A stretch of 64,000 nucleotides of DNA from the NCBI GenBank assembly GCA_026874595.1, contig CM049316.1:30053339-30117338 (forward strand), in the 5' to 3' direction. Positions 1 through 11,700 of the stretch are shown here, piece by piece. Numbering within the stretch: the first letter of the stretch is position 1; every line of letters starts with the position of its first letter. A program made the translations under genes and the position numbers. Source of the stretch: Sipunculus nudus (lineage: Eukaryota > Annelida > Sipuncula > Golfingiida > Sipunculidae). The notes under the pieces are model-generated. The model made no database searches. It was not told the DNA's origin and saw only the letters and a program-made list of their open reading frames with translations.

Positions 1-205
1 GGCAGAAACCAGTTTCACAAAATCCTTCCTCGCTGTGAGGACACTCCCCAATTCTGGACATTACCTCACAAGTATACACCACATGACCCATGTTACTCAC
101 TCAACTCCGTGACAGTGGGAAAGTATAGATAAAACATGAAAGCACAAACACACTAACACACACATATATTTATATGTGTGTGTTACAATCAATCTATGTA
201 ATCAT

Positions 206-355
206 GCAGTCATTTTATTAAATGCCTAAACATTTCAGTCATTTCGCGTAATGCCTACATGTCGCCACCAGTCATTACGCGAAATGACTAAAATGTTCAG
301 TCATTTCATGAAATGACTGAAATTAATGTCCATCCAGTCATTACACGTAATGACT
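206..355. repeat. Cluster of five AGTCATT palindromes
   Basis: Five imperfect palindromes of about 20 bp lie close together, of the form CAGTCATT-4 bases-AATGACTG. They are at 206-228, 236-255, 269-289, 298-320 and 335-355. Two of them contain a CGCG centre. A related but diverged cluster lies at 1959-2067. I do not recognise the family; it could be a fragment of a transposon with subterminal repeats. Confidence 0.7.
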
Positions 356-1958
356 CTATTAAAAAAAGGAACACGACATACGTTAATATATACAATTGCT
401 TTCTTTGTCAACAAAGGTTCACAAGACAGTTTTAGTTTATGCAAATGCTCAGTGATACTCTATTTTATTTTTTTAACTAGTGTTTTACACTAATACTTCT
501 GTTTGAATTTGCAACTTTACCAGATTGACATGGATTCAATTGCATTAAATGCAGTCAATTCTCTGTATGATATTATACCTGAATTTTAATTGTTTTTGCA
601 CAAGAGACTACTGTGGCAGCGGCCAGAGCATTTCATTTAGTTTTTTTAAACACCTCCTTCTGTTAGATTCATATCTTTGTTTCCCAGAATACAGTAGAAC
701 GTCGAATATCCGAACACCGTTTATCCGAAAAATCGTAATTGCATCATATAAATCCGTGGCCCCAAGCACTTAATTCCAGACTGACATTCGTGACCACAAA
801 TTTGTAAAAGTATCAGAAATTCAACTATATATGTGAATGTAATGTGCATGAAAAATAAACTAAATAAATTACACTAAACACTGTAAATAATAGAATCAGG
901 AAGAAAGTGTAAATGAGCTGAGATATGATAATACTTATTTTCTTTATTAACTAAATTAAAAGTCAGTTTTCATATCAGAATTTCTTATCAGAATATAAAT
1001 GCATTTAATCTGGAAATGAGAAAAAAGTAATTATAATTTCTCAAAACACTGGTAAATTATTCAGATGAGCAAAAAATTAAATTCTATGAAAAAAAAAGAA
1101 AAATACAGGCGATTAACGGAAACCTATATAGGCAGCTTATATATATAGTCTGCTTATAGTCAGCTGTGCTAAAAATTTAATAATTTGTCAACTGTCTGGA
1201 AAATGCTATTAATTAATCATTATAAAATATAGCCTTGTTTATTACTCTGTCAGTTGCTTTATACATTATACAATAATATTTCTACATAATAATACGCCAT
1301 CCCTTTTAACTTCACATTCATTGAATAATTATTATTATCTTATGCCCTTTGAAATTGCATTGATATAAGTTTTAACATGAAAGCAAGAGCTTCCCAAAAC
1401 CAGTAAGGCTATTTTGACTCCGTGAGTGGATCTAAGATGTATGCTATATCCAATAGCCCCTGCCATACATTTGTGTGCAGTATCTTTGTAGCTGCTCACT
1501 GCATGTGATTACTATACGAGGCTACCTATCATAGATGGTATCTTTATTTAGTCCCCTGCTCAGCTAATACATTTGTGTAGGTTTCCTTGTATATATTAGT
1601 ATATATAGCTGGTAGCTACTCACTGGATATTGCTGCCCAAGGAGACCAAAGTTGTGTGGTATATAGTGTATATAGTCCCCTACTAAACTGACACAAACAT
1701 GTACACCCTCCACCGCTGCTTCGAACTCCTTAAAGTTACTTGAGGGCCCGAGTTGCAGGAGATATCCTAATAACCCCCAACTCATTGTGAAACAATTTAT
1801 TGGTCAGTTGCTTAAATAACTGCTCATATCTCAGTGTTTTACCTTTAACAAAGATTTTCTAATTTGCAGGCAGGCAATCTGTGTAATTATACCCCTTCAC
1901 AATAGTGAGATACTACGTCATATCGATTCAGTCAATGTGTCAAATAAACTATTTTTTT
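356..1958. other. No gene seen; one transposon-end-like motif
   Basis: This stretch is AT-rich with no convincing open frame or splice structure. At 692-711 the motif CAGTAGAACGTCGAATATCC resembles the terminal repeat of pogo/mariner-type elements common in invertebrates, but I found no matching inverted end nearby. Confidence 0.5.
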
Positions 1959-2067
1959 AGTCAATTTGTAAAATGCCTGAAAATTTCAGTTATTTTATAA
2001 AGAGCCTGAGGGGATCAGGCAATTTGTAAATTGACTGAAGATTTCAGGCAATTTACAAATTGACTGA
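1959..2067. repeat. Second palindrome cluster (CAATTTGTAAATTG type)
   Basis: Four tandem imperfect palindromes lie at 1959-1980, 1986-2009, 2015-2038 and 2044-2067, with the pattern TCAGGCAATTT-AAATTGACTGA. The outer CAG/CTG and the AT-rich centre match the layout of the 206-355 cluster, with different core bases. Confidence 0.65.
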
Positions 2068-2302
2068 TTTTACATGATAATCAAAGTGAAAATAGTTATT
2101 CCTTTTCATAACTATTTTTCCTTTTCATACCGAATTGTTGAGTTGAGCCGTTGTGTAATTGGGCCCGCGCCTCATATACCTTTTTGGGTGTACCCTTTCT
2201 TGAAAAATGATTCTGTAAATTCATTATTTTTTTAAGCCTATGTGAATATATAACACTTTCCTGGGGTCATTTTAACAAAAAAAAATGATTATATAAATGT
2301 AC

Positions 2303-2304
2303 AT

Positions 2305-2388
<84 letters not shown>
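2303..2388. repeat. (AT)n microsatellite
   Basis: An almost pure AT dinucleotide run of about 86 bp, with one interruption near 2317. Confidence 0.95.
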
Positions 2389-2390
<2 letters not shown>

Positions 2391-2513
2391 GAGGTGGGAT
2401 ACATCTTGCAGGGGTAGAAGGATAATAAACTTGAAGGTTGGGACAACAATTAAGTTTAAGGTTTTGAAGAATAAGGGATTTGTAGGTTTCTAGTATAGGT
2501 CAATTATAAACTA

Positions 2514-2517
<4 letters not shown>

Positions 2518-2565
<48 letters not shown>
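2518..2565. repeat. (AT)n microsatellite
   Basis: A pure AT dinucleotide run of about 48 bp, 130 bp downstream of a longer one. Confidence 0.95.
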
Positions 2566-2569
<4 letters not shown>

Positions 2570-2711
2570 ATCTAATAGTAAATTCAGAAAAAGAACCAAA
2601 GCCTAATATAATCCCAGTTATTAATATATTTCATTTGTAATATATTAATATCATTCTCTGAATACAAGGGGGATGATTACATTGACTATCCCTCTTGAAA
2701 AAAGTGGGTAA

Positions 2712-2740
2712 CCCCCCCCCCCCCCCCCACACACACACAC
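2712..2740. repeat. Poly-C followed by (AC)n
   Basis: About 17 C residues run straight into (AC)6. The same poly-C plus (AC)n pairing recurs at 62729-62776. Confidence 0.9.
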
Positions 2741-2960
2741 GTATTGACGCACCCGGGTCTTTTGCCGATTGAAGCGTGTCTTGGTGTTATTTAAACATTC
2801 CTATAGACCTATATAAAGGCAAAAAAAATTTAATATTTCATATGACGATAAGGTCATACTTCAGAGTATTTTCGGGAACAGGCCTATAGCTGAAGAGCTG
2901 CAAATTCCCTTAAATTTCCCTGGAGAACTTCCACCTGGTCGTCCCAGGCTTACCCTTGAA

Positions 2961-2970
2961 TTTCACTTTC
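2961..2970 (-). promoter_or_regulatory. IRF-binding-like element GAAAGTGAAA
   Basis: The plus strand reads TTTCACTTTC, so the minus strand has GAAAGTGAAA. This fits the IRF core GAAANNGAAA and resembles the positive regulatory domain of interferon promoters. It lies 241 bp before a palindromic kB site and belongs to the same cluster of immune-type motifs. Binding is inferred from the motif only. Confidence 0.4.
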
Positions 2971-3201
2971 GACATTTCAGTAGATCTAGGGGCCTATTTT
3001 ATTGTAAGAAATAATCCAGAGGGTCATTCTGCATACGTTCAACGTAGCGATTTTTTTTTTCACTATAAATATAATTATTGATATCGGAATGGGAAAAATG
3101 CGTGCCCACCCTTTCACGCACATGATTGCGGTGGGTTGGGGGAGGGAACAGGCCTCTAGGGGTGAAAGGTCAGGTTTCGTTCCTTAATGATCTGCTGACC
3201 A

Positions 3202-3213
3202 GGGGAATTCCCC
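3202..3213. promoter_or_regulatory. Palindromic NF-kB site GGGGAATTCCCC
   Basis: This is a perfect 12-bp palindrome that contains the optimal Rel/NF-kB decamer GGGAATTCCC. A second palindromic kB site follows 430 bp downstream. Exact palindromic kB decamers should be rare by chance in AT-rich DNA. Confidence 0.5.
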
Positions 3214-3599
3214 AATGAAATCGGTGCAAGTCTACTTATGAAATATTGATGAAACACTATGATAAAATTAGATTCAAAATATATCGTAAATAAATATTAC
3301 AATATCATTCAAGTCTTGGTTTATGTATTCACTTGTGCTATTTAATCACGGGATAATGAGGAATCCCATGTGTTGTGTATCGTATGTCGTGCAGTCACCA
3401 ATCTATGTCAAGTCGAGAGAAAAAAAACACGAGCGCGATCGGACATACCCCGAATATCTCCGGAGAGTACCGAGGACAAAACAAACAGTAAAATTATATG
3501 TAAATTCACGCTTATCAGGTTTATTTCTCTTCAAATATTAAAATTTTTAGATTTATTAAAATAAGCTGACAATTTCTTAATAAATATCTTTATTACTAG

Positions 3600-3986
3600 T
3601 ATTTACGTTTTTTCCGTTTTATGCCGAACATTCGCTGGCTCGGTGGGATTTCCCAGAATTTAGTGGCTCTGGGCAGCTTGGAACGAAACTGAAACTTCCG
3701 AAGATTAGTTGGCAACTTAATATTCATTCTACAGTGGCAAGTGAGTTGTTACACGTGCTTTTCATGGAAGAAATCTATCAGCTATTATGCTGATTGGAAT
3801 ACATCATATTCAACCGGTTTTAGATCATATTTCGCTTTGGATTGATGTGACAGTCGTTTTTTCACTGGTTACTTCCGCAATTCCATGACTCAGACAGTGG
3901 GCTGGTGGGGGCGCTGTCACCAGGGTCAGAATATAGAGGGTTTGTGTTGTCAGTTTCATGATTTGTCAGGTGCCCGTATAATTCAG
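3600..3986 (+). promoter_or_regulatory. Candidate immune-inducible promoter and non-coding first exon
   Basis: Read directly: kB decamer GGGATTTCCC at 3645-3654; ISRE core GAAACTGAAACT at 3685-3696; E-box CACGTG at 3752-3757; inverted CCAAT at about 3793; C/EBP-like TTCCGCAAT at 3873-3881; AP-1 TGACTCA at 3886-3892; and a GC-box-like GGGGGCG near 3906. A consensus-like splice donor (CAG then GTAATT) follows at 3986/3987. kB next to ISRE is the known layout of inducible immune promoters such as MHC class I and interferon-beta. The only recognised downstream gene on this strand is the IRF, whose first coding exon begins with a splice acceptor 39 kb away. The link to that gene is inference; the island could instead serve an unseen gene on either strand. 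Confidence 0.45.
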
Positions 3987-4611
3987 GTAATTACTGATGT
4001 CTCTTAATAGCCAAGGGCCATAGTAAGGCATAATTATATTAATTATCAATAGCTTTTAGTTTAATAATATTGATTCAATATTATTTTAAAAATATTAAAT
4101 TAATATTATGACATATGTTACTTTTTTTAAATAATAGGTCATATTACGCTTCCACTTTATTTCTGCTTCATTGGCATATTATGACATTTCCCAGACAGCA
4201 CCATGCAGTCAGACTGTCGTCAGCTATGAATGGCAATTTGCCCCCAGCTAGACTATTTCATCGTTGCCAGGAAAGCGGATTCTAGCCCAGTGAGGACTTC
4301 ACCAGAGACAAAGTTTTTCTTACACAGGATGCTGGGTCAATGTGGTGTCAGTTTAAACAAAATGTAACAATGGCTCTGTGGCAGTCTTTGCTGGACTGAT
4401 ATCACTTGAACATGGCTCTGATTAAATAGTCTAAATGTTGTTATAGGTTGAAAAGCTGAAACAAAGTGGTGTAACATGGCCTATTATTCCATTAGAGAAA
4501 ACTTACATTAACAGTGCCCTTTGTCCTTGTCAATTCTAATATCAGTTGCTTACAAAATAATAGTTTTGCTAGCAATTATAAATTACTTAATAATAGCTAG
4601 AGCACTTGGCA

Positions 4612-5153
4612 TGAAAGGGGCCCAGTCACCTATAAAGCATGTTGTATTAAAAACGCAAAATAGCTTCTTCCCTTAAAAATAAATTTGTACCTGCCAAAAT
4701 TTTGCCCTGAAACCTTTTGCTAACACTTGTAAACGAGTGTTAAAAACAGTGGACCGGGTGCGATCACAGGTGTCAACATTAATACGGCACGTGCATCACC
4801 CGGGCCACTTCATGTCTCAAATAGATGCCCTGACTGACTTGCATCCCCCTCCCCTCCCATCCCCCCCCCCCCCCCCCCCAAAAAAAAGTAATACATGTTC
4901 CCGCTGGCTGGAACATCGCACAATGAGGCTCACAATAAAACCTCCTGTCATGCGGCCTTGTTTTGGTATACAGACACAAGTCGACTGTGTTCACCAACAT
5001 GCAGAGCCATAACAAGGTATTAAACAGCTGTATGCAAGGTACTGAGACTGTGTGCTGGGATGATTTTGCTGGGGAAATTTTTTTAATAAAGCAAAACTGA
5101 ACAGATCGTGTGGATAAGTCGGCATAATATTATGCATGATTGTGTCCCTTTAA
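4612..5153 (+). mobile_element. TTAAAGGG-type MITE, copy 1
   Basis: It is about 540 bp and matches copies at 36505-37002 (same strand) and 21517-22018 (opposite strand) over nearly its whole length. The ends are inverted repeats: a left end like GAAAGGGGCCCAGTCACC and a right end that reads GTGTCCCTTTAA. It contains an internal poly-C tract (about 4860-4879). There is no coding capacity, so it is a non-autonomous element. The left TTAA has mutated. Confidence 0.75.
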
Positions 5154-5720
5154 GTAAAGCCTCTGAGGCAGATCATTGGTTTGAGCAGACATATATACCC
5201 CCTTAGCCCCAGCTTCAACACATCTGTTTAGGCGGACTGAAAAAAGTATAGGACTCAACTGCTGGCAGTGATCAAGTCCATCAAATGTGTCACCACCTTG
5301 TGACAGTTTCTTTAACCTATTTAGTATTGGACCTGTTCTACAACAACTCAGGTTTTTTTTTTTTTTTTAATTCTGTTTTTGCATTCATGTGGTGTACATA
5401 TTGAGGATTCAGGATACTGCCATATAAAATGGTTTTGAACTTTTCATGCCATACTTGGAAAAAATGTTATATCAGTCAGATATTGTTTGTACATGACAGA
5501 GAAACATTTGTAATATGGAACAGAAAATATAAAAAGATGTTTTAATTATATATGATGTATCTGTCAATATTTCTTTCTTAAAACCATTTATTTACTTTTG
5601 TATGCAAGTTGCAAGTGCAAATAAGCTTGCACCTGGCAGGATCAGTGGGGCCACCTGGTAAATGTACTTTGCAAATTCACATAGAAAGATTTTTAAAGCT
5701 TAAAACTGGTGTTTCTTCCA
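5154..5720. other. No gene seen
   Basis: Anonymous AT-rich sequence between two repeats, with a poly-T run near 5352. No coding or splice signal was recognised. Confidence 0.5.
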
Positions 5721-7274
5721 TTTTTAGCTCAGCTGACTATAAGTCATCTGAGCTATAGTCGTGGTCCTTTGTCTGTCGTCCGTCCGGCCATCCGTCCGTT
5801 AACAGGGCACGTTTTAAAACCGTTGGACCTACGAATCCAAAATTCTGCATACCAATAGATGTCCCCAAAATCTCCTACCATACCAAAATTTGGGTCATTA
5901 GGACTTCGTTCCTTCGAGATATTAAGGAAAAACCTCCCATTTTCCATAAAAAAGCCATTGTTACACTTCAAAGCTGCCTAGTATCAAAACCACTAATCTG
6001 TTTTTGATCATATTTAGTATTCATATTTTTCCATACATTTTCTGTGCACATACCAAAAATTAGGTTAGTATTGGGTATTATTTTGAAGTTATGGGCCCAA
6101 ATATAATGCAGTTTCTTAAAAATCAGGAAATATATTTGCTCACTTAACATGAGAATTGCTGAGGCTGGAGACTTTTTTTTCAGGAATATAACTTTATTTA
6201 ATCAAGATTCAATTGTTTACCCAAAATTAGGTCTGAATTTTGCAAATTTTTCAAGTTATTAGCATAAATAAAAAATCAGTACCTTAAATTTTGTCCAACT
6301 TTGGCAATGGCACGTTTTTTCCCTGTAAGCACTGTTGATTTAATTTTCACAACATATATACATAAGGATTTAATCTTTTAAAATCTGAAATTTCGAAGGA
6401 ATTGTTTGAAAAGAGTAGCTTTAATTCAAGTTTTCATACACCATGTCAAGTGTTGTTTACATCTGGCCCACCTAGTAATAGTCTTCACTTGCATTATGTA
6501 ACCCACCCCAGGCAGCTTGCCTTGGCTTAGCTTGGCCACTACTAGCAGGCTTCCCCTCTGCCCTGCACTCCCACCCCCCAGCTGGTGCATAAACTAGATG
6601 AATGTTATAATTTTCTGTATTTTATTTTATTTTTGGCTATGCTACATTTTAGATTTTGTATTGTACCACCAGGGTTACAATGATTAAAGTGCACATTTAA
6701 TTGTGTCCACAAAGTAATTTATTGCTATGAAAGTGTGGATGTTCATCAGAGTGCTCATTAAAGATTTTAATTTGTTCGACTTATAACTCATGGTTGTATC
6801 AGTTGTTTCATGATACTGGCTAAATAATCAAAATTTATATTGCTGATCCTTTATTTCAGTTCATAAAATTAAACATTCCCAACTCCAGTTTGCTCCTGGT
6901 ATAATATATTGGGGGTTTTGATCCTTGGATTAATATTAACACATGTATTAGTTTCATAGTTGAGAATACTTTTCTTTTTTCCTGATACCATTTAAAAAAA
7001 TAAAAATATTTTAATTTTTCCTGTTAGTGCTGTGGATTTAATTTTCACAGCATGTACACATTAGCATTTCATCTGTTAAACTCTGAAATTTGAAACTAAT
7101 TGATCAAAAACTGTAGATTTTATTAAAGTTTCCAGGTACCAAGTCTTCATTGTTTACATCAGGTCAGTATAAATGCAGTGTACTGGGCAGTTACTTAACA
7201 CCTTCAGGTCTGACCTACTGCCACTGTGAGTGTCTGGGTCAGGCTGGGTCAGGCAGTAATAACCAGAGAGCCTC

Positions 7275-7420
7275 TCTTTCTCTCTCTCTTTCTTTCTCTC
7301 TCTCTGGCAGTCCAACTCTCTCTTTCTCTCTCTCTCTCTTTCTCTCTCTCTCTTTCACTCTCTTCTGCTTTTTCTCTTTCTCTCTCCATCTCTCTCTCTC
7401 TCTCTCTCTCTTACCCTTAT
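7275..7420. repeat. (CT)n-rich low-complexity tract
   Basis: An interrupted CT dinucleotide and TTTCTC run of about 145 bp inside the long repeat. It produces spurious Ser/Leu-rich open frames. Confidence 0.9.
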
Positions 7421-7929
7421 TGCCCCCCTTCCTCCCTCCATCCCATTCTGTTGACAGGTACTATAAACTAGATACATTAGCTATAAATGTTGATGCAATT
7501 TAGAAATGTGAATCAACTGAAATATTCACAATCACATGTATGTTATACTGTAAATTTATAGTAACATTCGTAAACCTGGATAAAAATTATGTAATGAAAA
7601 AAAGGAATAAATGCAAATATTGTTAATTTTTTATTGGTTCAGTAGAATGGGGAAAAAAATTATTTGCTTTGTTTCTCCATCTTTCTGTCTGTTTTAAATA
7701 TTTAATGTTCATGAATAAACTTTTTTTTTATAAGCACTGTTGAATTAAATTTCATATCCTGTATGTATATGCAAGGGTGTTGTAACTCTCACCATCCCCT
7801 TCTTCATCCCACTGAGGCTTTGCTCCTTGGCACTGTGAACAATAGTTCTATGGCAATAGCATAAAATTTAATAATTAAAGAAATTATCTGCAGAGAGACA
7901 GAGGCTTTGTAACTGAGCATAACACAACA

Positions 7930-7947
7930 CCCCCCCCCCCCCCCCCC
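7930..7947. repeat. Poly-C tract
   Basis: About 18 consecutive C residues. Its length is prone to slippage and sequencing error. Confidence 0.9.
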
Positions 7948-8795
7948 TCCATCAAGTCATTGCACCTGTGGAGTGGGGACGTTATGGCAACTGTATACAT
8001 ATCATAAAATTGATAAAAAAGGTTTACCAAATAAATTGGATCTCATCAGACAAATGTGTAAACTGTTGAACTGTCAACAGCTTATCAAAAATGTAACCAA
8101 TGGAAAGGCATGGTCAGATACTAAATATTATTTGCAACATTTTCTTCAATCATATAAACCAACCATGGCCCAACTTACCTCTTCCTCTCAAACTTTATCT
8201 ACAACCTATCATATTTTTAATATTTTAACCTTCTAGGTGGTTCAGTAATGTTGACCATTTGTCCAAAGATACCTATGTACATGCCAGAAATTATGTCAAT
8301 ATTATGTAATATGTAGACGTGAGGGTCATCAAAATAATGTACCTTCTCAAGACCGATCTTGTCAAGATATCATGTCATACAGTCACAAATTCATAAATCC
8401 CCTCATCAGCATAGTTAATCATAACCTTGTATCTGTCAAATTGAAAGCTTGCAATTTTCCATACACTATAGATCCTTCAACAAATAGCCTTATCATCATT
8501 ATACCACTGCTTAGTATACTGTCATTACATTCATATTTGCTCAAATAAATTGTTTTTTTTTTCTACCCCTCCCAAATAAATAAAAAAAACCCACTATATT
8601 TTACTCCATACTAATCCATCAGTCAGATTATTTCATATATCATTTACTCACATATTACATTATATTCCTTTATAAAAGCCCAACATGACCATGATATTCA
8701 TAAGCTTTTTCTACTCAATATAGTATAACAATGGTGATACATTTATAGTCCAATCATGATCAGCTGAGCGCCGTGACCCATGGGTCCCTTGTTTT

Positions 8796-11700
8796 ATCTT
8801 TCAAGTTTCTTCTCCTTGACTTTGAGTTGTCTGGCATGTGCAATGTTGGATGCCTTTGTTGACTGAGATTTCTCACACAGAACCATAACAATGTTAAATT
8901 AAACAGGTGAATAGGAGATGATTTTGATGGGGAACTTGTGCATTCAGCAGAGAAAAAAAAACTATGTAATTAACATGAGGTAATACACATGTACTATAGT
9001 AATAACAAATGTTGATGTGCCTTTAACAGGGATCATAAAACTCTGAAAACTTCACATTTCCAACAGAAAGGCATCAATACAGGTGTGCCTTATCCCAGAA
9101 AATATTGACTTTCCTCTAAAGAATCATCTTGCCGTCTTACAAAACTTTCAGTCACATTTTGCTCAGTGTAATCCTGATTCTGCTGTCTTACATGTTTGTT
9201 TTCATTTGTAACACTGTTATATCAAAAACACACTTGTGCAGTAAAAAAACCCAGGAAAATATAGGAGAAAAGGGCTTAAATGCTAGAAAGTATAAGATCT
9301 ATAGGAAAATATAAGGAATATAGGGAGCTGGTGGAGCACCACCTGTAAAACTGTTTTGTTTTTGTGTCATTCTTGTTACTTTTTATCAGCTACTTATGTG
9401 GAAAACATCTAGGTGCTCAACTTTCCAAGGGATTGGTACAAAATGAAAAATGCCTTTACATTCATGTGTTTGCCTTTCTGAGACAGGTGGAAAGGCATCA
9501 TTAAGACCCCTGTTATAGAAATTTGAATCACTTGGCAACTTCCAAGGAATGAACACTTCATTGAATTTTGAAGGTGAATCAGATCAAATAAAACCAGCAT
9601 CAGGTTAGGTATGCTGTCTTTAGCCAAAACAACATGACATTCAGGCCTTTTTAAAATAAACTGATAAAGGCCTGCGAGAAGATGGAACACCCATACCAAG
9701 AGGGGGGTCAAAATATTTGCTGTGTAGTAGTATTTGACATCAGAGGCTCATATAGTCATATTTTATTTGCTAAATTACAAAGAAAAGCTGTTCATTCACA
9801 GAATTTGTGGTGGTTACCCTGGTGGTGAGAACTGAAGTTTGAAGAAGTTCAGGCTACTGCAGTTTCTGCTGTAAAGCTGTCAGTCATGACGGGCAGAGAG
9901 AAAAACTTTCTGTGTAAAACGGGTCTTTTTACTGATAACTGCTGCATGAATACATGTAAGCAACCATGAATGAAATTTATCATTTTTCCAACAAAACAAC
10001 ATTACTTTTTGTCCTACCTTACTAAAATGACAGTTCAACAAGCAGTTGAAAATGAAAAAGTACTGTTAGAAATGGCATTTACATCTACTAATACTGAATT
10101 GACATAGACTTACTGCTTGTACTGCCACCCCAACTTCTTCAGTTAATAAAGAATTGATATTTGGGTGGCAGGCTCTGCTAGGGTATCTCAGGCACATTTT
10201 ATTGTGGTATGGTCAATGTCTGTCCACGTGTCCAGCCATTAAACCAGTGCAGTAACTTATTAGAAATCAGATGGATTTTCATGTAATCCACAATCAATAT
10301 ACCTATAAATTAGCTCACCCAAAATAGACATCCAGGGCAAAGTTTATACATATATTTTATTAAGGCAGAGCCCCTCTGGTGGTGCTGTTGTATCTTTGTA
10401 TTTTTATAGAACTATTAACTTTGTTTTCAGGAAGGTGATGGTTTGTCCTTGTATACACATCCTACCTCAGGGTCTAAATTTCCCACTAGCAAAGTAGCAA
10501 ATTTTTAGTTATTTTCCATGTTTTGCTTTAGGTAGCTTCTGGTACTAGCAAAGTTTTGCTATAGTTACATCACAACCAGACATTTTCTTAATCTGTACAG
10601 TTGAGATACAAACAGCATAGACATAGGGCTAGGGAATGAGCACCTGAAAGTGGTTCTGGTGTTTACAAAACAAGCCACATATGTATTTCAGCACCTATCA
10701 AGGTCAAGGTCCTCCTTACTAAGCAGCCTATTAGCTATAGATCTTGGAAGTCACACTGACACTGTGTTAATAAGAATAGTTTTAAGAAAATTTGGGATTT
10801 GAAATTGTTAGTAAATACAACAAAAACTAGGCAAACCCTGCTGGTGGCAAAATTGTCAATTTCAAACCCTGCTACCTGTCACTGAATGACAATAAGGAAT
10901 CAGGTGTCACAATCCCATGACTGAGAAATGTAGTTTTAACTTAGCTGGTGATAAGTTTGTGACATCAAAGTGTTGTGCATGATACAACTTTTATCGCTAA
11001 TGGGTTTTACACCTATATATCATTCAGGCTGATTCCTGGCCTGTCACCTGAATGTTAATGTCAAAACACTCCAGAAAGGAAATAAATATAGAGACCAAAA
11101 CAGGGAAATTATGCCACCTGTTGTAAGGCATGATATTGTGACACCCGTCTCTGTACTGCTTACAATGATGTAATCATATTTTTAAAGAAACAGAAGTCTT
11201 ATGACTTTGACATGTGGCTTTTGTGTACATAAGTACCCAAGGTTGTTGGTTGGTTAAAGAGATTTTGTTGTTTCCTTCTTTAAAGGTGCCCAATCATTTA
11301 ACTTATGTGATTTCTGGCTTCCTCTCTGTATATATTAATGATCTAATGGTAATTTTGGCTGTGAAAAGTTATTATAATGCCTTCTTGAAGGATGTATGAA
11401 TTTGTTTATCAACAACATGTTTGTTGCACTGTTGACAAATTGGAAAAACATGTAAACTAAAGTCGTAGGTTGCATATATGCAGAGGTAGAAAGGTTGCTT
11501 GTTGCAAAACGCCATTTGCAAAGCTCCGACTCATCTGACTTGCTGCCAGACGCCCTAGATGAATTTGTTTTGATTATTTTGGCGGGCCCCCACATATTAT
11601 AAACACATTGATATAAATGGATTACCTTTAGTTTATAAAGGTCTGAAAGGTGATTGAGCCCCCTTTAAACTGCCAGCTCTCTCCACAGATTGATTCTGGC

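Larger units (their letters stand above)
5721..8795 (+). mobile_element. Long hairpin-led repeat (family A), copy 1
   Basis: It begins TTTTTAGCTCAGCTGACT. This forms a 13-bp stem (one mismatch, ATA loop) with AGTCATCTGAGCT, followed by CTATAGTCGTGG and a GTCCGTCCG run. It ends CAGCTGAGCGCCGTGACC and then ATGGGTCCCTTGTTTT. The same head and tail bound a 2.3-kb copy at 32806-35092. The bodies also match, for example the GCCAGAAATTATGTCAATATT segments near 8284 and 34605. Internal segments recur (about 6300-6470, 7015-7150 and 7715), so the body is partly tandem. No protein is encoded. The transposon class is not known to me. Confidence 0.7.

Noticed and set aside
2267-2449. Open frames encoding alternating Tyr-Ile
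   Set aside because: These are translations of (AT)n microsatellites; the same artefact occurs at 35649-35867, 50783-51110, 51846-52251 and 57065-57358.
7150-7503. Ser/Leu-rich open frames
   Set aside because: They arise from the (CT)n low-complexity tract inside a repeat.
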